Counted from the stretch's first letter, positions 36,625 through 47,094 are shown. The stretch is 64,000 bases of DNA from Treponema sp. OMZ 787 (GCF_024181225.1 NZ_CP051198.1:1612001-1676000); one strand, 5' to 3'. Made by a program: numbers and translations. The notes: generated by a model not told the origin, from the sequence alone.

Positions 36625-37650
36625 TTAGGGCAGGGTAGCCAGTACTCTTGCAATCTCGGCCGACCTTTTTGCTCCCAATCTCGGATAGAGCGGAAAAAGC
36701 ACGCATCTTAGTAAAAGAGAAGAAGCATTTATAAGGCTTTCCTGATTTTCTTTTAAATACTCGACAGTCGAATTTTTAAAAGCAAGCTCTATATCTATAT
36801 CTTTTTTTGCTGCATATTTTTGTACATCCGAAACTCCGGAATTTAAAATCACCGGAAAAGAATAAACAGGATTTACTGTGTCTTCTTTTTGAGCTATCGT
36901 TTTATGCTTTCCCTGCATCAAAGAGCGTACATAGGACTCGTGCATTTCCCTACGCTGTTCCATGTTCTTTGCCATCTGTTTTAGCTGAACAAAGGCCAAG
37001 GATGCATTTATATCGGGTAATTGGTCTGTAATAGGAGCTTCATCGTAGAGTTTTTTTAAAACTATTGCGTTCCTTCTTTCGGGAGCCAATAATACGGCGC
37101 CGCCCCCTCCGGTTAAAATATCTTTTTCTTCAAGTCCCAAGATAGAAAAAATACCCATACTGCCTGCAAATTTTTCCTTATATGCCGCCCCTGCACTTTG
37201 CGAAATATCTTCTATTACGGGAATATTTAAGCTTAATATCTTTTCCATGTCGGGTAAAAAACCCAAGGTTTCGTGTAAGATAAGTGCCCTTCCGCCTGTT
37301 TGTACGGCATTTTCAAGGCTTTCAAAGGACGGAAAAACGGAGTCGGCTTCTACATCAAGTACAATGGGCTTATATCCTTGGCGGCTTAACTCGACATACT
37401 GCCAAGAGGGTGCCAAACTTGAGATAATAACCGATGAGCCTGATTCAAGGTTTAATGCCTTTAAGGCGTATGTTAAGGCTATGGCAGGGCTTCTTAAAGC
37501 AGCTGCTCCGGCAATCTGAAAAAACTCGCAAACCTGTTTTATAAGTTTTTGATTCATCTCGCCGGGCCCTATTTTTTCCTCGACCATACATGTAAGAACA
37601 GCATCCATTTCGGAGCGTCTTATAGTGGAACTGTAAACGGGTATTTTCAT
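36625..37650 (-). CDS. DegT/DnrJ/EryC1/StrS-type aminotransferase
   Basis: A 341-residue PLP enzyme of the sugar aminotransferase type. The end of the N-terminal part (KIPVYSSTIRRSEMDAVL) and the PLP region VIEDISQSAGAAY fit the family. The presumed PLP Lys is in EEKDILTGGGG. Family members make amino sugars for surface polysaccharide. Several consensus positions are weakly conserved, so substrate and activity are uncertain. It starts 5 nt after cheW stops. Confidence 0.75.
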   Translation of the reverse strand: MKIPVYSSTIRRSEMDAVLTCMVEEKIGPGEMNQKLIKQVCEFFQIAGAAALRSPAIALTYALKALNLESGSSVIISSLAPSWQYVELSRQGYKPIVLDVEADSVFPSFESLENAVQTGGRALILHETLGFLPDMEKILSLNIPVIEDISQSAGAAYKEKFAGSMGIFSILGLEEKDILTGGGGAVLLAPERRNAIVLKKLYDEAPITDQLPDINASLAFVQLKQMAKNMEQRREMHESYVRSLMQGKHKTIAQKEDTVNPVYSFPVILNSGVSDVQKYAAKKDIDIELAFKNSTVEYLKENQESLINASSLLLRCVLFPLYPRLGAKRSAEIARVLATLP

Positions 37651-37655
37651 AGTGT

Positions 37656-38162
37656 TTATAAATTGGTAATCTTTTGTAATTCTTTCGGATTAAACAGTCG
37701 GTGAATATCCAATATTATTAGGTAACCGGGATCTCTCCTTACAACGCCGTTAATGTACTCAGCACCGATACCTGCTATCATTTGAGGCGGAGGCTGTATT
37801 TCTTCTTTTTTTACATCAACAACGCGGGCAACCCTGTCTATAATAATACCGATCTTGTTGTCTTCAACTTTTATGATTATAAATCCGCCTAAAAATTCAT
37901 CGCCTTCATCCAAGGATGCTTTTTTTATGTGAAATCTCTTGTGAAGACTTATCACTGGAATAATTTCGCTTCTTAAGTTGAAAATTCCTTCAACATAGTA
38001 CGGAGCATTGGGGATTGGCCTTACATCCTGAACCCTGACTATTTGGTCAACATCCATAATTTCTACACCGTAAAGTTCTTCGCCAAGTTGGAATGTAACT
38101 AATTTTAAAAGGTTATCATTTTCAACCTTGACCTTTTTATTAAGGCTTCCTGCATTTGCCAT
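37656..38162 (-). CDS. cheW: Chemotaxis coupling protein CheW
   Basis: A 168-residue CheW that links methyl-accepting chemotaxis proteins to the CheA kinase. The SH3-like fold is recognisable from LVTFQLGEELYGVEI, PIPNAPYYVEGIFNLRS and IIPVISLHKRF. I chose ATG 38162, which is preceded by a GGAGG/GGAAGG box; an upstream in-frame start at 38198 would add 12 residues with no ribosome binding site. It lies between trpS and the DegT-type gene, far from other che genes. Confidence 0.9.
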   Translation of the reverse strand: MANAGSLNKKVKVENDNLLKLVTFQLGEELYGVEIMDVDQIVRVQDVRPIPNAPYYVEGIFNLRSEIIPVISLHKRFHIKKASLDEGDEFLGGFIIIKVEDNKIGIIIDRVARVVDVKKEEIQPPPQMIAGIGAEYINGVVRRDPGYLIILDIHRLFNPKELQKITNL

Positions 38163-38238
38163 ATAGTTCCTTCCTCCAATATTCTTAGATATTACCACAC
38201 ATACATATAAAATTCAAGGGGAAAAGGAGTTTATGTTA

Positions 38239-39297
38239 TCAATTTTTTATCATTTCCTCAAAATAGTTTATTTTCATTGCAGAGCGTACCGAATTGGTTG
38301 TAGCTGCGGCTTTTTCCCTTGCTTTTTTTGTGCCCTCAATTAGGGTTTGATATACCGAAGGGAGGTCTTTTTGAAAGGCTTCCCTTTTTTCCCTGATGGG
38401 TCTAAGTTCTTCCTGTAAAATGCTGTTTAAGAATTTCTTTATCTTAACATCGCCCAAGCCGCCTTTTTGGTAATGCTCCTTAACCTCATCCAAGCACGAA
38501 TAATCGCTCCAAAATTCGGGGAAGTGCTCGTTTCGGGCAAAGGCATCGAGATAGGTAAAGACGGGGTTTCCTTCAACCTTTCCGGGATCTTCCACACGGA
38601 GATGATTCGGGTCGGTAAACATTCCCATTACCTTTTTTTTGATTTCTTCGGGACTGTCAGAAATATATATACAGTTACCAAGGGACTTACTCATCTTAGC
38701 CTTTCCGTCCGTTCCGGGAAGCCGTCCGCAGGTCTTGTTCGAGGGCAAAAGTTCTTTCGGTTCTACCAAGGTTTCCCCGTAAAGGGAATTAAAGGAGCGG
38801 ACAATTTCCCGCGTCTGCTCAATCATCGGCATTTGGTCTTCGCCTACGGGAACGGTATTTGCCAAAAAGGCGGTAATATCGGCTGCCTGACTGATAGGGT
38901 AGGTTAAAAAACCTACAGGGATACCTGCATTAAAGCCCCTCATCTTAATCTCATTTTTTACCGTCGGATTCCGCTCAAGGCGGGCGAGGGTAACGAGGTT
39001 CATATAATAAAAGGTAAGCTCACAAAGCTCAGGGATTTGAGTCTGCACAAGGATTGTCGATTTTTGAGGATCTATTCCGCAGGCAAGATAATCAAGGGCT
39101 ACCTCAATTACATTGGATCTAACCTTTTCAAGATTATCTGCATTGTCGGTCGTAGCCTGTGCATCCGCAATCATAATATAAATTTCATCGTATTTACCCG
39201 AATTTTGCAAGGCTACCCTGTTTTTTAATGAACCGACATAGTGCCCTATATGAAGTTTTCCTGTGGGCCTATCCCCGGTCAAAATAATATTTTTCAT
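38239..39297 (-). CDS. trpS: Tryptophanyl-tRNA synthetase
   Basis: A 352-residue class I synthetase that charges tRNA-Trp. HIGH-type motif KLHIGHY (13-19) and KMSKS in KMSKSLGNC are both present. ATG 39297 starts the standard sequence [13 protein letters not shown]; an in-frame start at 39354 lies inside aspS and adds non-conserved residues. It begins 10 nt after the aspS stop, so it shares the aspS transcript. Confidence 0.95.
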   Translation of the reverse strand: MKNIILTGDRPTGKLHIGHYVGSLKNRVALQNSGKYDEIYIMIADAQATTDNADNLEKVRSNVIEVALDYLACGIDPQKSTILVQTQIPELCELTFYYMNLVTLARLERNPTVKNEIKMRGFNAGIPVGFLTYPISQAADITAFLANTVPVGEDQMPMIEQTREIVRSFNSLYGETLVEPKELLPSNKTCGRLPGTDGKAKMSKSLGNCIYISDSPEEIKKKVMGMFTDPNHLRVEDPGKVEGNPVFTYLDAFARNEHFPEFWSDYSCLDEVKEHYQKGGLGDVKIKKFLNSILQEELRPIREKREAFQKDLPSVYQTLIEGTKKAREKAAATTNSVRSAMKINYFEEMIKN

Positions 39298-39307
39298 TAA
39301 AAAGTCC

Positions 39308-41080
39308 TTACCTCTTAATCGCCAAATGCAATTCATCCAGTTGTTTTTGGTCAACTTCGCTTGGGCTGTCGTCCATAGGGCTTACTGCAAAGGAGTTTTT
39401 GGGGAAGGCGATTACTTCTTTTATCGAGGTTTCGCCTGCCATAATCATAACGATGCGGTCAAGGCCGGGAGCAATGCCTCCGTGGGGAGGAGCTCCGTAT
39501 TTAAAGGCTTCGGTTAAAAAGCCGAATTTCTTTTCCGCCTCGCTTTCATCAAAGCCGACAATCTTAAAGATACGCTTTTGCAATTCGGGGTTATGAATTC
39601 TTATCGAGCCTGAGGCTACCTCATATCCGTTTAAAACGAGGTCGTAAAGGTCTCCCTTTACGGGTTCGGGGTTTTCTTCCATTGTCGGAATATATTTTTC
39701 CTGAGGGGCCGAGAACATATGATGAGCCGGATCCCACTTGTTTTCTTCCTCGTTCCATTCAAAGAGGGGGAAGTCCACAATCCAAACGAATTTAAATTCG
39801 GCAGGGTTTAAAAGTCCCAAATCTTTTCCTAGCTTGCTTCTGACTGCCCCTAAGGCTGTGCAGGCAATCTTGTACTTATCGGCTACAAATAGAATTAAGT
39901 CTCCCTTTTCGGCTCCGAGTTTTGAGCAAACCTCTTTTTCCTTTCCTTCAAAGAATTTGGAAATGCCTCCTTCGAATTTTGCTCCTGTTTCCGTTACCTT
40001 AATCCAAGCCAAGCCCTTAGCCTTGTATATTTTGGCGGCGGCTTCAAGCTCTTCAATCTTTTTGCGGCTGTAGGCTTCCGCCTGTCCCTTTACTACCAAG
40101 GCTTTGACTGCTCCGCCTGAAGAAACGGCATCCTTAAAGACCGCAAAGTTTCCGATTTCTGCCATAAAGGCTGCATCCTGCATCTTCATTTCAAAACGCA
40201 AATCAGGCTTATCCGTGCCGTAAATATCGATAGCATTGTCATAGCTGATGCGTTCAAATGTGTTAGGAAGGTCTACATTTATGCTCTTTTTAAAGGCATA
40301 CTGCATCATGCCCTCGGTCAAACTTAAAACATCTTCGCGGGAGGCAAAGCTCATTTCAAGGTCAATTTGAGTAAACTCAGGCTGTCTGTCGCCGCGGGCA
40401 TCTTCGTCCCGATAGCAGCGTGCAATCTGAAAATATTTATCGAAGCCTGAAACCATTAAAATCTGTTTATAAATCTGCGGAGATTGGGGGAGGGCATAGA
40501 ATTTTCCGGGATAAAGACGGGAGGGAACGAGATAGTCGCGTGCGCCCTCCGGTGTGGACTTAATAAATGTCGGAGTTTCAATTTCCAAAAATTCCTTTGA
40601 GGTTAAAAACTCCCGCACCGCAAAGGCGAATTTGGAGCGCAAAATAATATGCTCCTGCATCGCCTTTGAGCGTAAATCCAAATACCTGTATTTAAGACGC
40701 AAATCTTCATTTGCGTTTGTTTTTTCGTCAATTTGAAAAGGAAGTACCTCGCTTTTTGAAAGCACTTCAATCTTTAATGCCTTAAGTTCGATTTCTCCGG
40801 TTGCCATTTCCCTGTTTATCATAGAATCGGGGCGCAGCCGTACAAGCCCCTCAACGGCTATACAAAATTCCTGTTTGAGGCTTACTGCAAGGGCCTTTAA
40901 TTCTTCGCTTGCATCATCGTCTACAACAACTTGGGTCAAACCGTAACGGTCGCGTAAATTTAAAAAAGTAATACCGCCGTGATCCCTTTTTCGGTGAATC
41001 CAGCCGTTTAAAACAACAGTCTTTCCTGCAAAATCCTTATTTAAGCCGCCGCAGGTTACGGTTCTTTGCATTTTTTCCAT
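39308..41080 (-). CDS. aspS: Aspartyl-tRNA synthetase (bacterial type)
   Basis: A 590-residue class IIb synthetase for tRNA-Asp, of the long bacterial type with a GAD insertion. The OB-fold anticodon domain ([20 protein letters not shown]) is followed by motif 2 ([16 protein letters not shown]) and motif 3 ([11 protein letters not shown]). The start lies only 8 nt from a consensus -10 box, and there is no Shine-Dalgarno sequence. An internal ATG three codons on is an alternative start. Confidence 0.96.
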   Translation of the reverse strand: MEKMQRTVTCGGLNKDFAGKTVVLNGWIHRKRDHGGITFLNLRDRYGLTQVVVDDDASEELKALAVSLKQEFCIAVEGLVRLRPDSMINREMATGEIELKALKIEVLSKSEVLPFQIDEKTNANEDLRLKYRYLDLRSKAMQEHIILRSKFAFAVREFLTSKEFLEIETPTFIKSTPEGARDYLVPSRLYPGKFYALPQSPQIYKQILMVSGFDKYFQIARCYRDEDARGDRQPEFTQIDLEMSFASREDVLSLTEGMMQYAFKKSINVDLPNTFERISYDNAIDIYGTDKPDLRFEMKMQDAAFMAEIGNFAVFKDAVSSGGAVKALVVKGQAEAYSRKKIEELEAAAKIYKAKGLAWIKVTETGAKFEGGISKFFEGKEKEVCSKLGAEKGDLILFVADKYKIACTALGAVRSKLGKDLGLLNPAEFKFVWIVDFPLFEWNEEENKWDPAHHMFSAPQEKYIPTMEENPEPVKGDLYDLVLNGYEVASGSIRIHNPELQKRIFKIVGFDESEAEKKFGFLTEAFKYGAPPHGGIAPGLDRIVMIMAGETSIKEVIAFPKNSFAVSPMDDSPSEVDQKQLDELHLAIKR

Positions 41081-41088
41081 AGTTGAAT

Positions 41089-41117
41089 ATTATAATTAAA
41101 ATACAAATGGTATGCAA
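41089..41117 (-). promoter_or_regulatory. aspS promoter placed for a leaderless mRNA
   Basis: On the minus strand TTGCAT (41117-41112), 17 nt, TATAAT (41094-41089), then 8 nt to the ATG at 41080. Transcription should begin 1-3 nt before the start codon. Confidence 0.6.
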
Positions 41118-41180
41118 TAGGGAGAAAATCATAGTGTTTCAACAGTATAGAGATTTTTTATTTTTATAAACCGCGGAAAT

Positions 41181-41213
41181 AAAAAGGTTTTAACTAAAGT
41201 TTTTAACCTTTTT
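41181..41213. terminator. Symmetrical terminator-like hairpin between divergent promoters
   Basis: AAAAAGGTT (41181-41189) pairs with AACCTTTTT (41205-41213). It sits between the aspS promoter (left) and the promoter at 41254-41282 (right), where no gene ends. It could stop stray transcription in both directions. Confidence 0.5.
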
Positions 41214-41253
41214 ATCGGGAAGAACTAAGACTCAATCACATCTTTTTTAGATC

Positions 41254-41282
41254 TTGCAAAAGTTTTATATTTAGTTTATTAT
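41254..41282 (+). promoter_or_regulatory. Promoter of the gene at 41305
   Basis: TTGCAA (41254-41259), 17 nt, TATTAT (41277-41282). GGGGAG precedes the ATG. Confidence 0.5.
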
Positions 41283-41304
41283 CAAAAAAATATTTGGGGA
41301 GAAA

Positions 41305-41799
41305 ATGAACTTAACCGTATTGATTATTTTATATCTTGTATTTTTTTTATTCTTGATAATTTTTCATTTTATTCCTGTGGTTTTTGGAAGGCACATAATC
41401 GGTAAGGCAAAAACGATGGGTGCTAAATTGATTTCTTTTAAGGGAAAAATATCGAGAAAGCAAAACTTGAGCCTTGGTCTTTTTGCAGTTCCCACAATCA
41501 CATTCTCTTACGGTGCTATAAATAAAAATATCGTTGTAGGCTTAGTCGGCTTATTTTTAAGCATACTAATGCTTATTTATATAATGCTTAAGTATTTAAA
41601 AGCTGCCGGTGTTTACGAAAACGGGCTTATTTACGGCGATTTTTTAACATGGGACAAGATTCATTCTTGGAAGACTGAAAGTAACGGAAAAATCTCCTTG
41701 CTCTTAAAAAACGGCTTTAATATAACTATCGAAGAAGAAATCGATACCGAAGCCTTGTCAAGAATTTTAGAGGAAAAACTTGTATTTCCAAAGGGGTAG
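41305..41799 (+). CDS. Small membrane protein with C-terminal PH-like region
   Basis: A 164-residue protein of unknown function. An N-terminal hydrophobic segment (about 3-28) and a hydrophobic pair (about 65-95) anchor it in the inner membrane. The C-terminal 60 residues (VYENGLIYGDFLTWDKIHSWK) look like the small PH-type domain found at the end of several uncharacterised membrane proteins. A terminator follows its stop. Not tied to its neighbours. Confidence 0.55.
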   Translation: MNLTVLIILYLVFFLFLIIFHFIPVVFGRHIIGKAKTMGAKLISFKGKISRKQNLSLGLFAVPTITFSYGAINKNIVVGLVGLFLSILMLIYIMLKYLKAAGVYENGLIYGDFLTWDKIHSWKTESNGKISLLLKNGFNITIEEEIDTEALSRILEEKLVFPKG

Positions 41800-41825
41800 C
41801 TTCGGAAGTATATTTTTAAAGCAAA

Positions 41826-41862
41826 AAGCCAATGTTTTGTATTAAAAACATTGGCTTCTTTG
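41826..41862 (+). terminator. Terminator after the gene at 41305
   Basis: A 13-bp stem AAGCCAATGTTTT/AAAACATTGGCTT (41826-41838 with 41845-41857) followed by a short T-rich stretch. It lies before the convergent SIMPL gene and may also serve that gene. Confidence 0.75.
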
Positions 41863-41912
41863 AATTAAGTGAAAGTATAAAAAGTAATATTTTTAAGCTT
41901 CCGGAACTAAGA

Positions 41913-42656
41913 CTATTCCAACTCAAAAACAATGCTTATTTCTGCAGAAACTTCAATTTGTCCCATGGGCGAAAAATTTCCGTCTGCAGCCTCATCGTAG
42001 GAGGCTGCTTTTAAACTATTGGCAATATAGGCTCCCGTATAACCGCGGGGTGACATTCCTGACGGGTTTTCGCTTATGCTGATTATCTTGCCTAAAGAAA
42101 GAGGTTTTCCTCCGTTGGGAGCAGCCTTACAAAGGAGGAGGGCTTTTTCTTCGGCGGCTTTTACGGCCTCAGTCCTTGCCTCGTCCATAAGCTTTTTCAT
42201 GTCGGCAACAGAAAAACCTACATTATAAATTCTATCTACGCCTGTGTTTAAAAGATCCGTTAAAAAAACTTCGTAATCTTCGATTTTTGTAAGAAGAACG
42301 GCTATATTTTGTACAACCTCGTAGCCGTCAAAATCCTGATAACCGTTATCTCTGTATCTGTATCTCGGGTTAATATTTACGCGTTCAATGCTGATATTTT
42401 TTTGCTCAATCTTATACTTTTCAAAAAGCCCTTTTAATTTTAAAATAGCGGCATCGTTTTTCTTTTTTGCCTCAGATAAGTCCTTATCCTTTGAAAAAAC
42501 CGAAAACGAAATCGAAACCTGATCCGGAGATCTTAAAATTGCTGATCGTCCTGTAACGCTTATAAAACGATTTTCTTTTGCTGCAGGACTACATGACGTA
42601 AATAGTGAAAAACAAATAAACAAAATACCAATACTTTTAACAATAAGATTTTTCAT
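41913..42656 (-). CDS. SIMPL-domain (DUF541) lipoprotein
   Basis: A 247-residue protein with a lipoprotein signal peptide: hydrophobic segment ending in LFTSC, Cys22. The mature part matches SIMPL/DUF541 proteins: ISVTGRSAILRSPDQVSISF near the start and a conserved helical KAAEEKALLLCKAA. E. coli YggE is the known relative; it eases oxidative stress by an unknown route. A periplasmic or outer-membrane-attached role is likely. Confidence 0.78.
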   Translation of the reverse strand: MKNLIVKSIGILFICFSLFTSCSPAAKENRFISVTGRSAILRSPDQVSISFSVFSKDKDLSEAKKKNDAAILKLKGLFEKYKIEQKNISIERVNINPRYRYRDNGYQDFDGYEVVQNIAVLLTKIEDYEVFLTDLLNTGVDRIYNVGFSVADMKKLMDEARTEAVKAAEEKALLLCKAAPNGGKPLSLGKIISISENPSGMSPRGYTGAYIANSLKAASYDEAADGNFSPMGQIEVSAEISIVFELE

Positions 42657-42803
42657 AAAGCCTCCAAATATTTCAAGTATTTAAAATACAATAAAAACAA
42701 CAAAATTTTGACCGATAAAGTTACGATTTTTTGTTTATAGTCTTTAAAAATCAATAAAACTATGCTATCATACTATATAGAAAAAGTTTTTCTGGAGGAA
42801 ATT

Positions 42804-44279
42804 ATGAAAATAATGATGGTTACGAGCGAGCTTGTTCCATTTGCAAAGGTAGGCGGTCTGGCTGATGCCGTAACAGCCTTATCAATAGCTCTTTCAAAAA
42901 AAGGACATGATGTCAGAATAGTAATGCCTCGTTATTATAAGATTGATAGAAAAAACTTAAAACAAATTCCGGGAGCTATGGCAGTTCATCTCGGCCCTTA
43001 CGAACACTGGGTAGGAGTTTATGAGTCGCAGCTGCCTTCTTCAAAGGTAAAAGTATATTTTATTGACCATGAACAAGCCTTCGGCAGGGATGGAGTTTAC
43101 GGTTCTTCTTTAGAGCCTGATTTTTCCGATAATACAAAGAGATTTTCACTTTTAGCCCATGCAGCGTTTCAAGTTTGCAGAAAACAGGCTTGGATTCCAG
43201 ATGTTGTACACGCCCATGATTGGGCTACAGGCTTAGTACCCGTGCTTTTACGCTTTACCGAAAAAAATACCGAATTCAAAAATACGGCAAGTGTTTTTAC
43301 TATTCATAATATGGGCTATCAGGGGGTGTATTCAAAGCAATCCTTCCCCGATACCGGTCTTGATTGGAGTGATTTTTACAGTACGGGCTTTGAAGATTGG
43401 GATAGAATAAATTTTTTAAAAGCAGCCCTTGTTTCATCGGATATGCTTACCGCAGTTTCTCCTACTTATGCAGAAGAAATTAAACGCCCCGAATTCGGTT
43501 TTAGAATGGACGGTATTTTGCGTTACAGGGAAAAAGAACTGATAGGAATTTTAAACGGTGTTGATACCTCAATATGGAATCCGTCAAAAGATGAGTACAT
43601 TCCTTACCGTTATAATTCTAAAACACTTGATGAAAAAGAAAAAAATAAGGCTGTGTTACAGGAAAGGCTGGGACTTGAAATTGACCCTTCTATTCCGGTT
43701 TTCGGAATGGTGAGCCGATTGGTTGATCAAAAAGGAATTTCCGAGCTTTTCGGCCCGATGTACGGTTCGGCCTTTAAAATATGCTCCGATATAAAACTTC
43801 AGATGGTTGTATTGGGTGCCGGAGAATCTTGGTGCGAAAAAGAACTTGGATTCCTTTCGCAAAAACTTCCGAATTTTAGAGCTTACATAGGTTATAATGA
43901 AGAATTAAGCCATCTAATCGAAGCAGGAAGCGACTTTTTCTTGATGCCTTCAAGGTATGAACCCTGCGGCTTAAACCAAATGTATTCACTCCTTTACGGA
44001 ACCCTGCCTATAGTCAGAAAAACAGGAGGTCTTGCAGACACTGTAGAAAACTATAATGAAGAAACAGGAGAAGGAACCGGCTTTGTTCTTGATTACCTTA
44101 GTCCGCAAAGTATCTATGATACAGTCGGATGGGCAACTTACGCATGGTACAATAAAAAAGATCATATAAAAAAGATGAGAAAAAAGGCCATGGGAAAAAA
44201 ATTCGGCTGGACAATCTCTGCCGAAAAATACTTAAAAGTATATGCTGACGCTATTGAAAAAAAAGCGTCCATGCTATAG
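42804..44279 (+). CDS. glgA: Glycogen synthase (ADP-glucose type)
   Basis: A 491-residue GT5 glycosyltransferase that extends alpha-1,4-glucan from ADP-glucose. The nucleotide-sugar motif KVGGLADAV is at 15-23, and the C-terminal PSRYEPCGLNQMYSL is the GT-B signature. ATG 42804 is preceded by GGAGG (42794-42798); an in-frame ATG at 42762 lacks a ribosome binding site. Other glycogen genes are not in this window. Confidence 0.94.
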   Translation: MKIMMVTSELVPFAKVGGLADAVTALSIALSKKGHDVRIVMPRYYKIDRKNLKQIPGAMAVHLGPYEHWVGVYESQLPSSKVKVYFIDHEQAFGRDGVYGSSLEPDFSDNTKRFSLLAHAAFQVCRKQAWIPDVVHAHDWATGLVPVLLRFTEKNTEFKNTASVFTIHNMGYQGVYSKQSFPDTGLDWSDFYSTGFEDWDRINFLKAALVSSDMLTAVSPTYAEEIKRPEFGFRMDGILRYREKELIGILNGVDTSIWNPSKDEYIPYRYNSKTLDEKEKNKAVLQERLGLEIDPSIPVFGMVSRLVDQKGISELFGPMYGSAFKICSDIKLQMVVLGAGESWCEKELGFLSQKLPNFRAYIGYNEELSHLIEAGSDFFLMPSRYEPCGLNQMYSLLYGTLPIVRKTGGLADTVENYNEETGEGTGFVLDYLSPQSIYDTVGWATYAWYNKKDHIKKMRKKAMGKKFGWTISAEKYLKVYADAIEKKASML

Positions 44280-44320
44280 ACTAAAAAAAAAGGAGGTAAG
44301 AGGTTTAAACCTTAGTTTTT

Positions 44321-44842
44321 ATGATACAACATATAGCTTCATTTTTTAGAGCGATTAATGCAAATTCGCATCCCGGGGATATAGCCCATGCTGCAGCCCT
44401 AGGACTTTTTTTGGCAATATTACCTAAAAATAATTTGACATTTACGTTCTTATTTTTCTTGTCGATTTTTATCCGCATAAATAAAGGAGCTTTTTTTATA
44501 TCTTTTATTTTATTCGGATTCATAACTCCGTTTATGGATGTTCTTATAAATAACATAGGTTTTTGGGCTGTACAGCTGCCGTTTTTACGCCCAATATTTA
44601 TTATGCTGGAAAATATTCCCTTTGTAGCTCTTTTTAAACTTTCAAACACAATGGTTTTAGGCGGTATAATTTGGGGATTAGCACTGTATACTCCTGTATA
44701 CATATTAACAAGAATTATAACAGCAAAATACCGAAAATATATGCAGCCTTCTGTAGGAAATGTAAAAGGTGCAGGTATTTTGGGTAAGATACCGCTTCTT
44801 AGGCACTTAACAAAAATTTCTGAGATAAAGGATAATTTCTAG
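44321..44842 (+). CDS. DUF2062-like membrane protein (TIGR03546 type)
   Basis: A 173-residue inner-membrane protein with three to four hydrophobic segments and the DUF2062-type start HPGDIAHAAALGLFLAILP. It pairs with the large gene 2 nt downstream; that pair recurs in outer-membrane bacteria as TIGR03546/TIGR03545 (recalled, not searched). The strong AGGAGG (44291-44296) is 24 nt from the ATG, but a small AGGT/ACCT hairpin at 44301-44312 could shorten the gap. Confidence 0.7.
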   Translation: MIQHIASFFRAINANSHPGDIAHAAALGLFLAILPKNNLTFTFLFFLSIFIRINKGAFFISFILFGFITPFMDVLINNIGFWAVQLPFLRPIFIMLENIPFVALFKLSNTMVLGGIIWGLALYTPVYILTRIITAKYRKYMQPSVGNVKGAGILGKIPLLRHLTKISEIKDNF

Positions 44843-44844
44843 TT

Positions 44845-47094
44845 ATGGAAGATAAAAATAAAGAATCATTACAAAAAGATGAACTAAAAGCAGCCAAAAA
44901 GGCCGCTAAAGAAGCAAAAAAGCTTGAAAAGGTAAAACGGCTTTTTCAAAAGAGGTATACAAAAAGATCACTCAACAGAAAAATTTATAAAAAGATTTTT
45001 GTACCGTCAGACAAAGAATTTATCCAAGGCTTTATAGTTTCAAGTATCGATGAAAAAACAAACAAAGAATACTTTGAATTCGATAAGACAAAGATTAACG
45101 ACAAGGCTCAACTGCAAAGAATAAATAAGATTGCTGCCGAAATAGGCAGACAAAAGGGCAGAGTAAATTTTCCTGCTGTCTTAGCTGCCTTGGCCTGTGT
45201 TTTTGCAGTTTTGTTTTTTGTATATATTTTTAGGAATGTATTGGCTAAAAAAATAGTTATAGGAGCTTCAGAAGCCGCCTTCGGTGCAAAATGCGAGGTA
45301 AGCCTTGTAGACTTTGACCTATTTAACACTAGGTTTAGAATTCAAGGATATAAGGTTGCAAATAAAAATCAGCCTATGCGTAATTTATTCGAGATTAAAA
45401 ATATCGACTTTTATTTTAATCTTTTAGAATTAAGCCGCGGAAAATTTGTTGCAGAAAATATGGCTATAGAAGGTTTTACATGGAATACGGAAAGAAAGAC
45501 CTCCGGAGCCTTACCGCCCAAAAAGCAAAAATCTGTAGATCCAAATAAGAAGCCTAACCCCATTACTCAGCTTATAAACGATGAGGTTAAAAAGGTTCAG
45601 TCCAAAATATCGGTTGATAGCGGCTTAAAAGCAGTTCAAGATCAAGTAGATCCAAGAAAAATTCTTGAACGCGAAATGGCAGCTTTTAAAACCCCTGAAA
45701 CCGCAGAAAAAATAATAAGCTCTGTAGAGCCGATGGCTGAAAAATGGATTAAGACTAAGGATGATGTAGAAAAACAGGTTGTAGACACGGTTGAAGCTGT
45801 GCAAAAGCTCATCGGTATAGATGTAAATAAGATCAATGATGTAAAACAGATTCAAGAATTGATTGAGATTATTCAAAAAGTTGTTAAAACGGGACAGGAT
45901 GATTTTAATTTGGCTAACCGTCTTTTTAACGATGTACAAAACGACATTAAAACGGTTGACCGTATGGCTAGGGATGCAGATGCGGCTCTTAAAAACGATT
46001 TAAGCCGCTTAAATAATATTGCAGGTCAAATAAAGTCAATAAATGTCGATACGGGAAAAAAACTTGTTGCCGATCTTATAAATACCTTTATAGTAAAAAC
46101 ATTGGGGGCTTATTATCCTTATTTTGCACAAGGGATGGAGCTTTTACAAAGCTCTCAAAAACAGCCTAAACAAGAAAAAGAACTTACATTGGCTCAAAAA
46201 TCAAAGACTATGGAACGCCTTCCTGGTAAGACTTTTATATTCGGTAAAAATTCTCTTCCGACTTTCTTGATACGAAACATTTCGCTTTCAGGTCATCATC
46301 CCGAAAAGGATGTTTTTGCAATAGGAGTAACAGCCAAGGCTATAACTAATGATTACGATAAGCTAGGTATTCCTCTTAGGATAAACGTAAACGCTGCCCA
46401 AGGCAAACTAAAAGAAAAAGCTGAGGGTATAATCGATTTAAGATCTTACACTAAGGAGCTTGTAGATACGGATTTTACATTTGAAGGCTTGGATATGGAT
46501 ATTCCGTCTCCGGCAGATGCAGTTCCTGCTCTTACAGGTATCTTAAAAACAGGCGGCGGTGTCAAGGTTTCAAAAAATAAGGATGTCGTCATAGATGCAA
46601 ATATGGAAATCATGAAAAGTGTTCTTGCAGTTCAAAAATTTGAACCGGCCTTTGTTTTTGAAATATACCAAAATGTCTTATCCGATATTAAAAAAATTAA
46701 TGTTAAGACTCTGCTTACAATTAATAAGGGTGAAAAATTTAAGCTTGATGTAGACACGGATGTCGATAATCAGATAGCAGCCGCATTAAAAAAAGAATTT
46801 GCAAGACAGGTTGAAAAAGTAAAAGCAGAACTCATAAAACAGGGTCAAAAATGGCTTGATGAACAAAAGCAGATTTATAAAAAAGAAATAGATACATTTA
46901 TGTCGGCCGCTAATCATGCAAAAAAACTTCTTGATGACATTAAAAATTACGAAAAAATATTGGAAAAAAAGAAGGCTGAAGCCGAAAAACGCGTAAAAGA
47001 AATCGCTGCAGGGAAAATAAAAGAAGTTCAAAACGAGGTAAAAAAAGAGGCCGAGAATAAGGTTAAAGATATATTTAAAGGGTTCGGCTTCTAA
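44845..47094 (+). CDS. Large membrane-anchored protein (TIGR03545 type)
   Basis: A 749-residue protein with one transmembrane segment (about residues 111-130, VLAALACVFAVLFFVYIF) after a very basic N-terminal domain. A large, mostly periplasmic region follows, with long helical stretches and a Lys/Glu-rich coiled-coil end (residues 690-745). The part after the TM segment (VSLVDFDLFNTRFRIQGYKV) recalls AsmA-like proteins that act between inner and outer membranes. It overlaps the NFACT gene by 1 nt (TAATG). Function unknown; lipid or envelope transport is a guess. Confidence 0.68.
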   Translation: MEDKNKESLQKDELKAAKKAAKEAKKLEKVKRLFQKRYTKRSLNRKIYKKIFVPSDKEFIQGFIVSSIDEKTNKEYFEFDKTKINDKAQLQRINKIAAEIGRQKGRVNFPAVLAALACVFAVLFFVYIFRNVLAKKIVIGASEAAFGAKCEVSLVDFDLFNTRFRIQGYKVANKNQPMRNLFEIKNIDFYFNLLELSRGKFVAENMAIEGFTWNTERKTSGALPPKKQKSVDPNKKPNPITQLINDEVKKVQSKISVDSGLKAVQDQVDPRKILEREMAAFKTPETAEKIISSVEPMAEKWIKTKDDVEKQVVDTVEAVQKLIGIDVNKINDVKQIQELIEIIQKVVKTGQDDFNLANRLFNDVQNDIKTVDRMARDADAALKNDLSRLNNIAGQIKSINVDTGKKLVADLINTFIVKTLGAYYPYFAQGMELLQSSQKQPKQEKELTLAQKSKTMERLPGKTFIFGKNSLPTFLIRNISLSGHHPEKDVFAIGVTAKAITNDYDKLGIPLRINVNAAQGKLKEKAEGIIDLRSYTKELVDTDFTFEGLDMDIPSPADAVPALTGILKTGGGVKVSKNKDVVIDANMEIMKSVLAVQKFEPAFVFEIYQNVLSDIKKINVKTLLTINKGEKFKLDVDTDVDNQIAAALKKEFARQVEKVKAELIKQGQKWLDEQKQIYKKEIDTFMSAANHAKKLLDDIKNYEKILEKKKAEAEKRVKEIAAGKIKEVQNEVKKEAENKVKDIFKGFGF

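Noticed and set aside
41081-41304. T-box leader for aspS
   Set aside because: The aspS promoter lies right at the start codon, leaving no leader; no T-box sequence is present.
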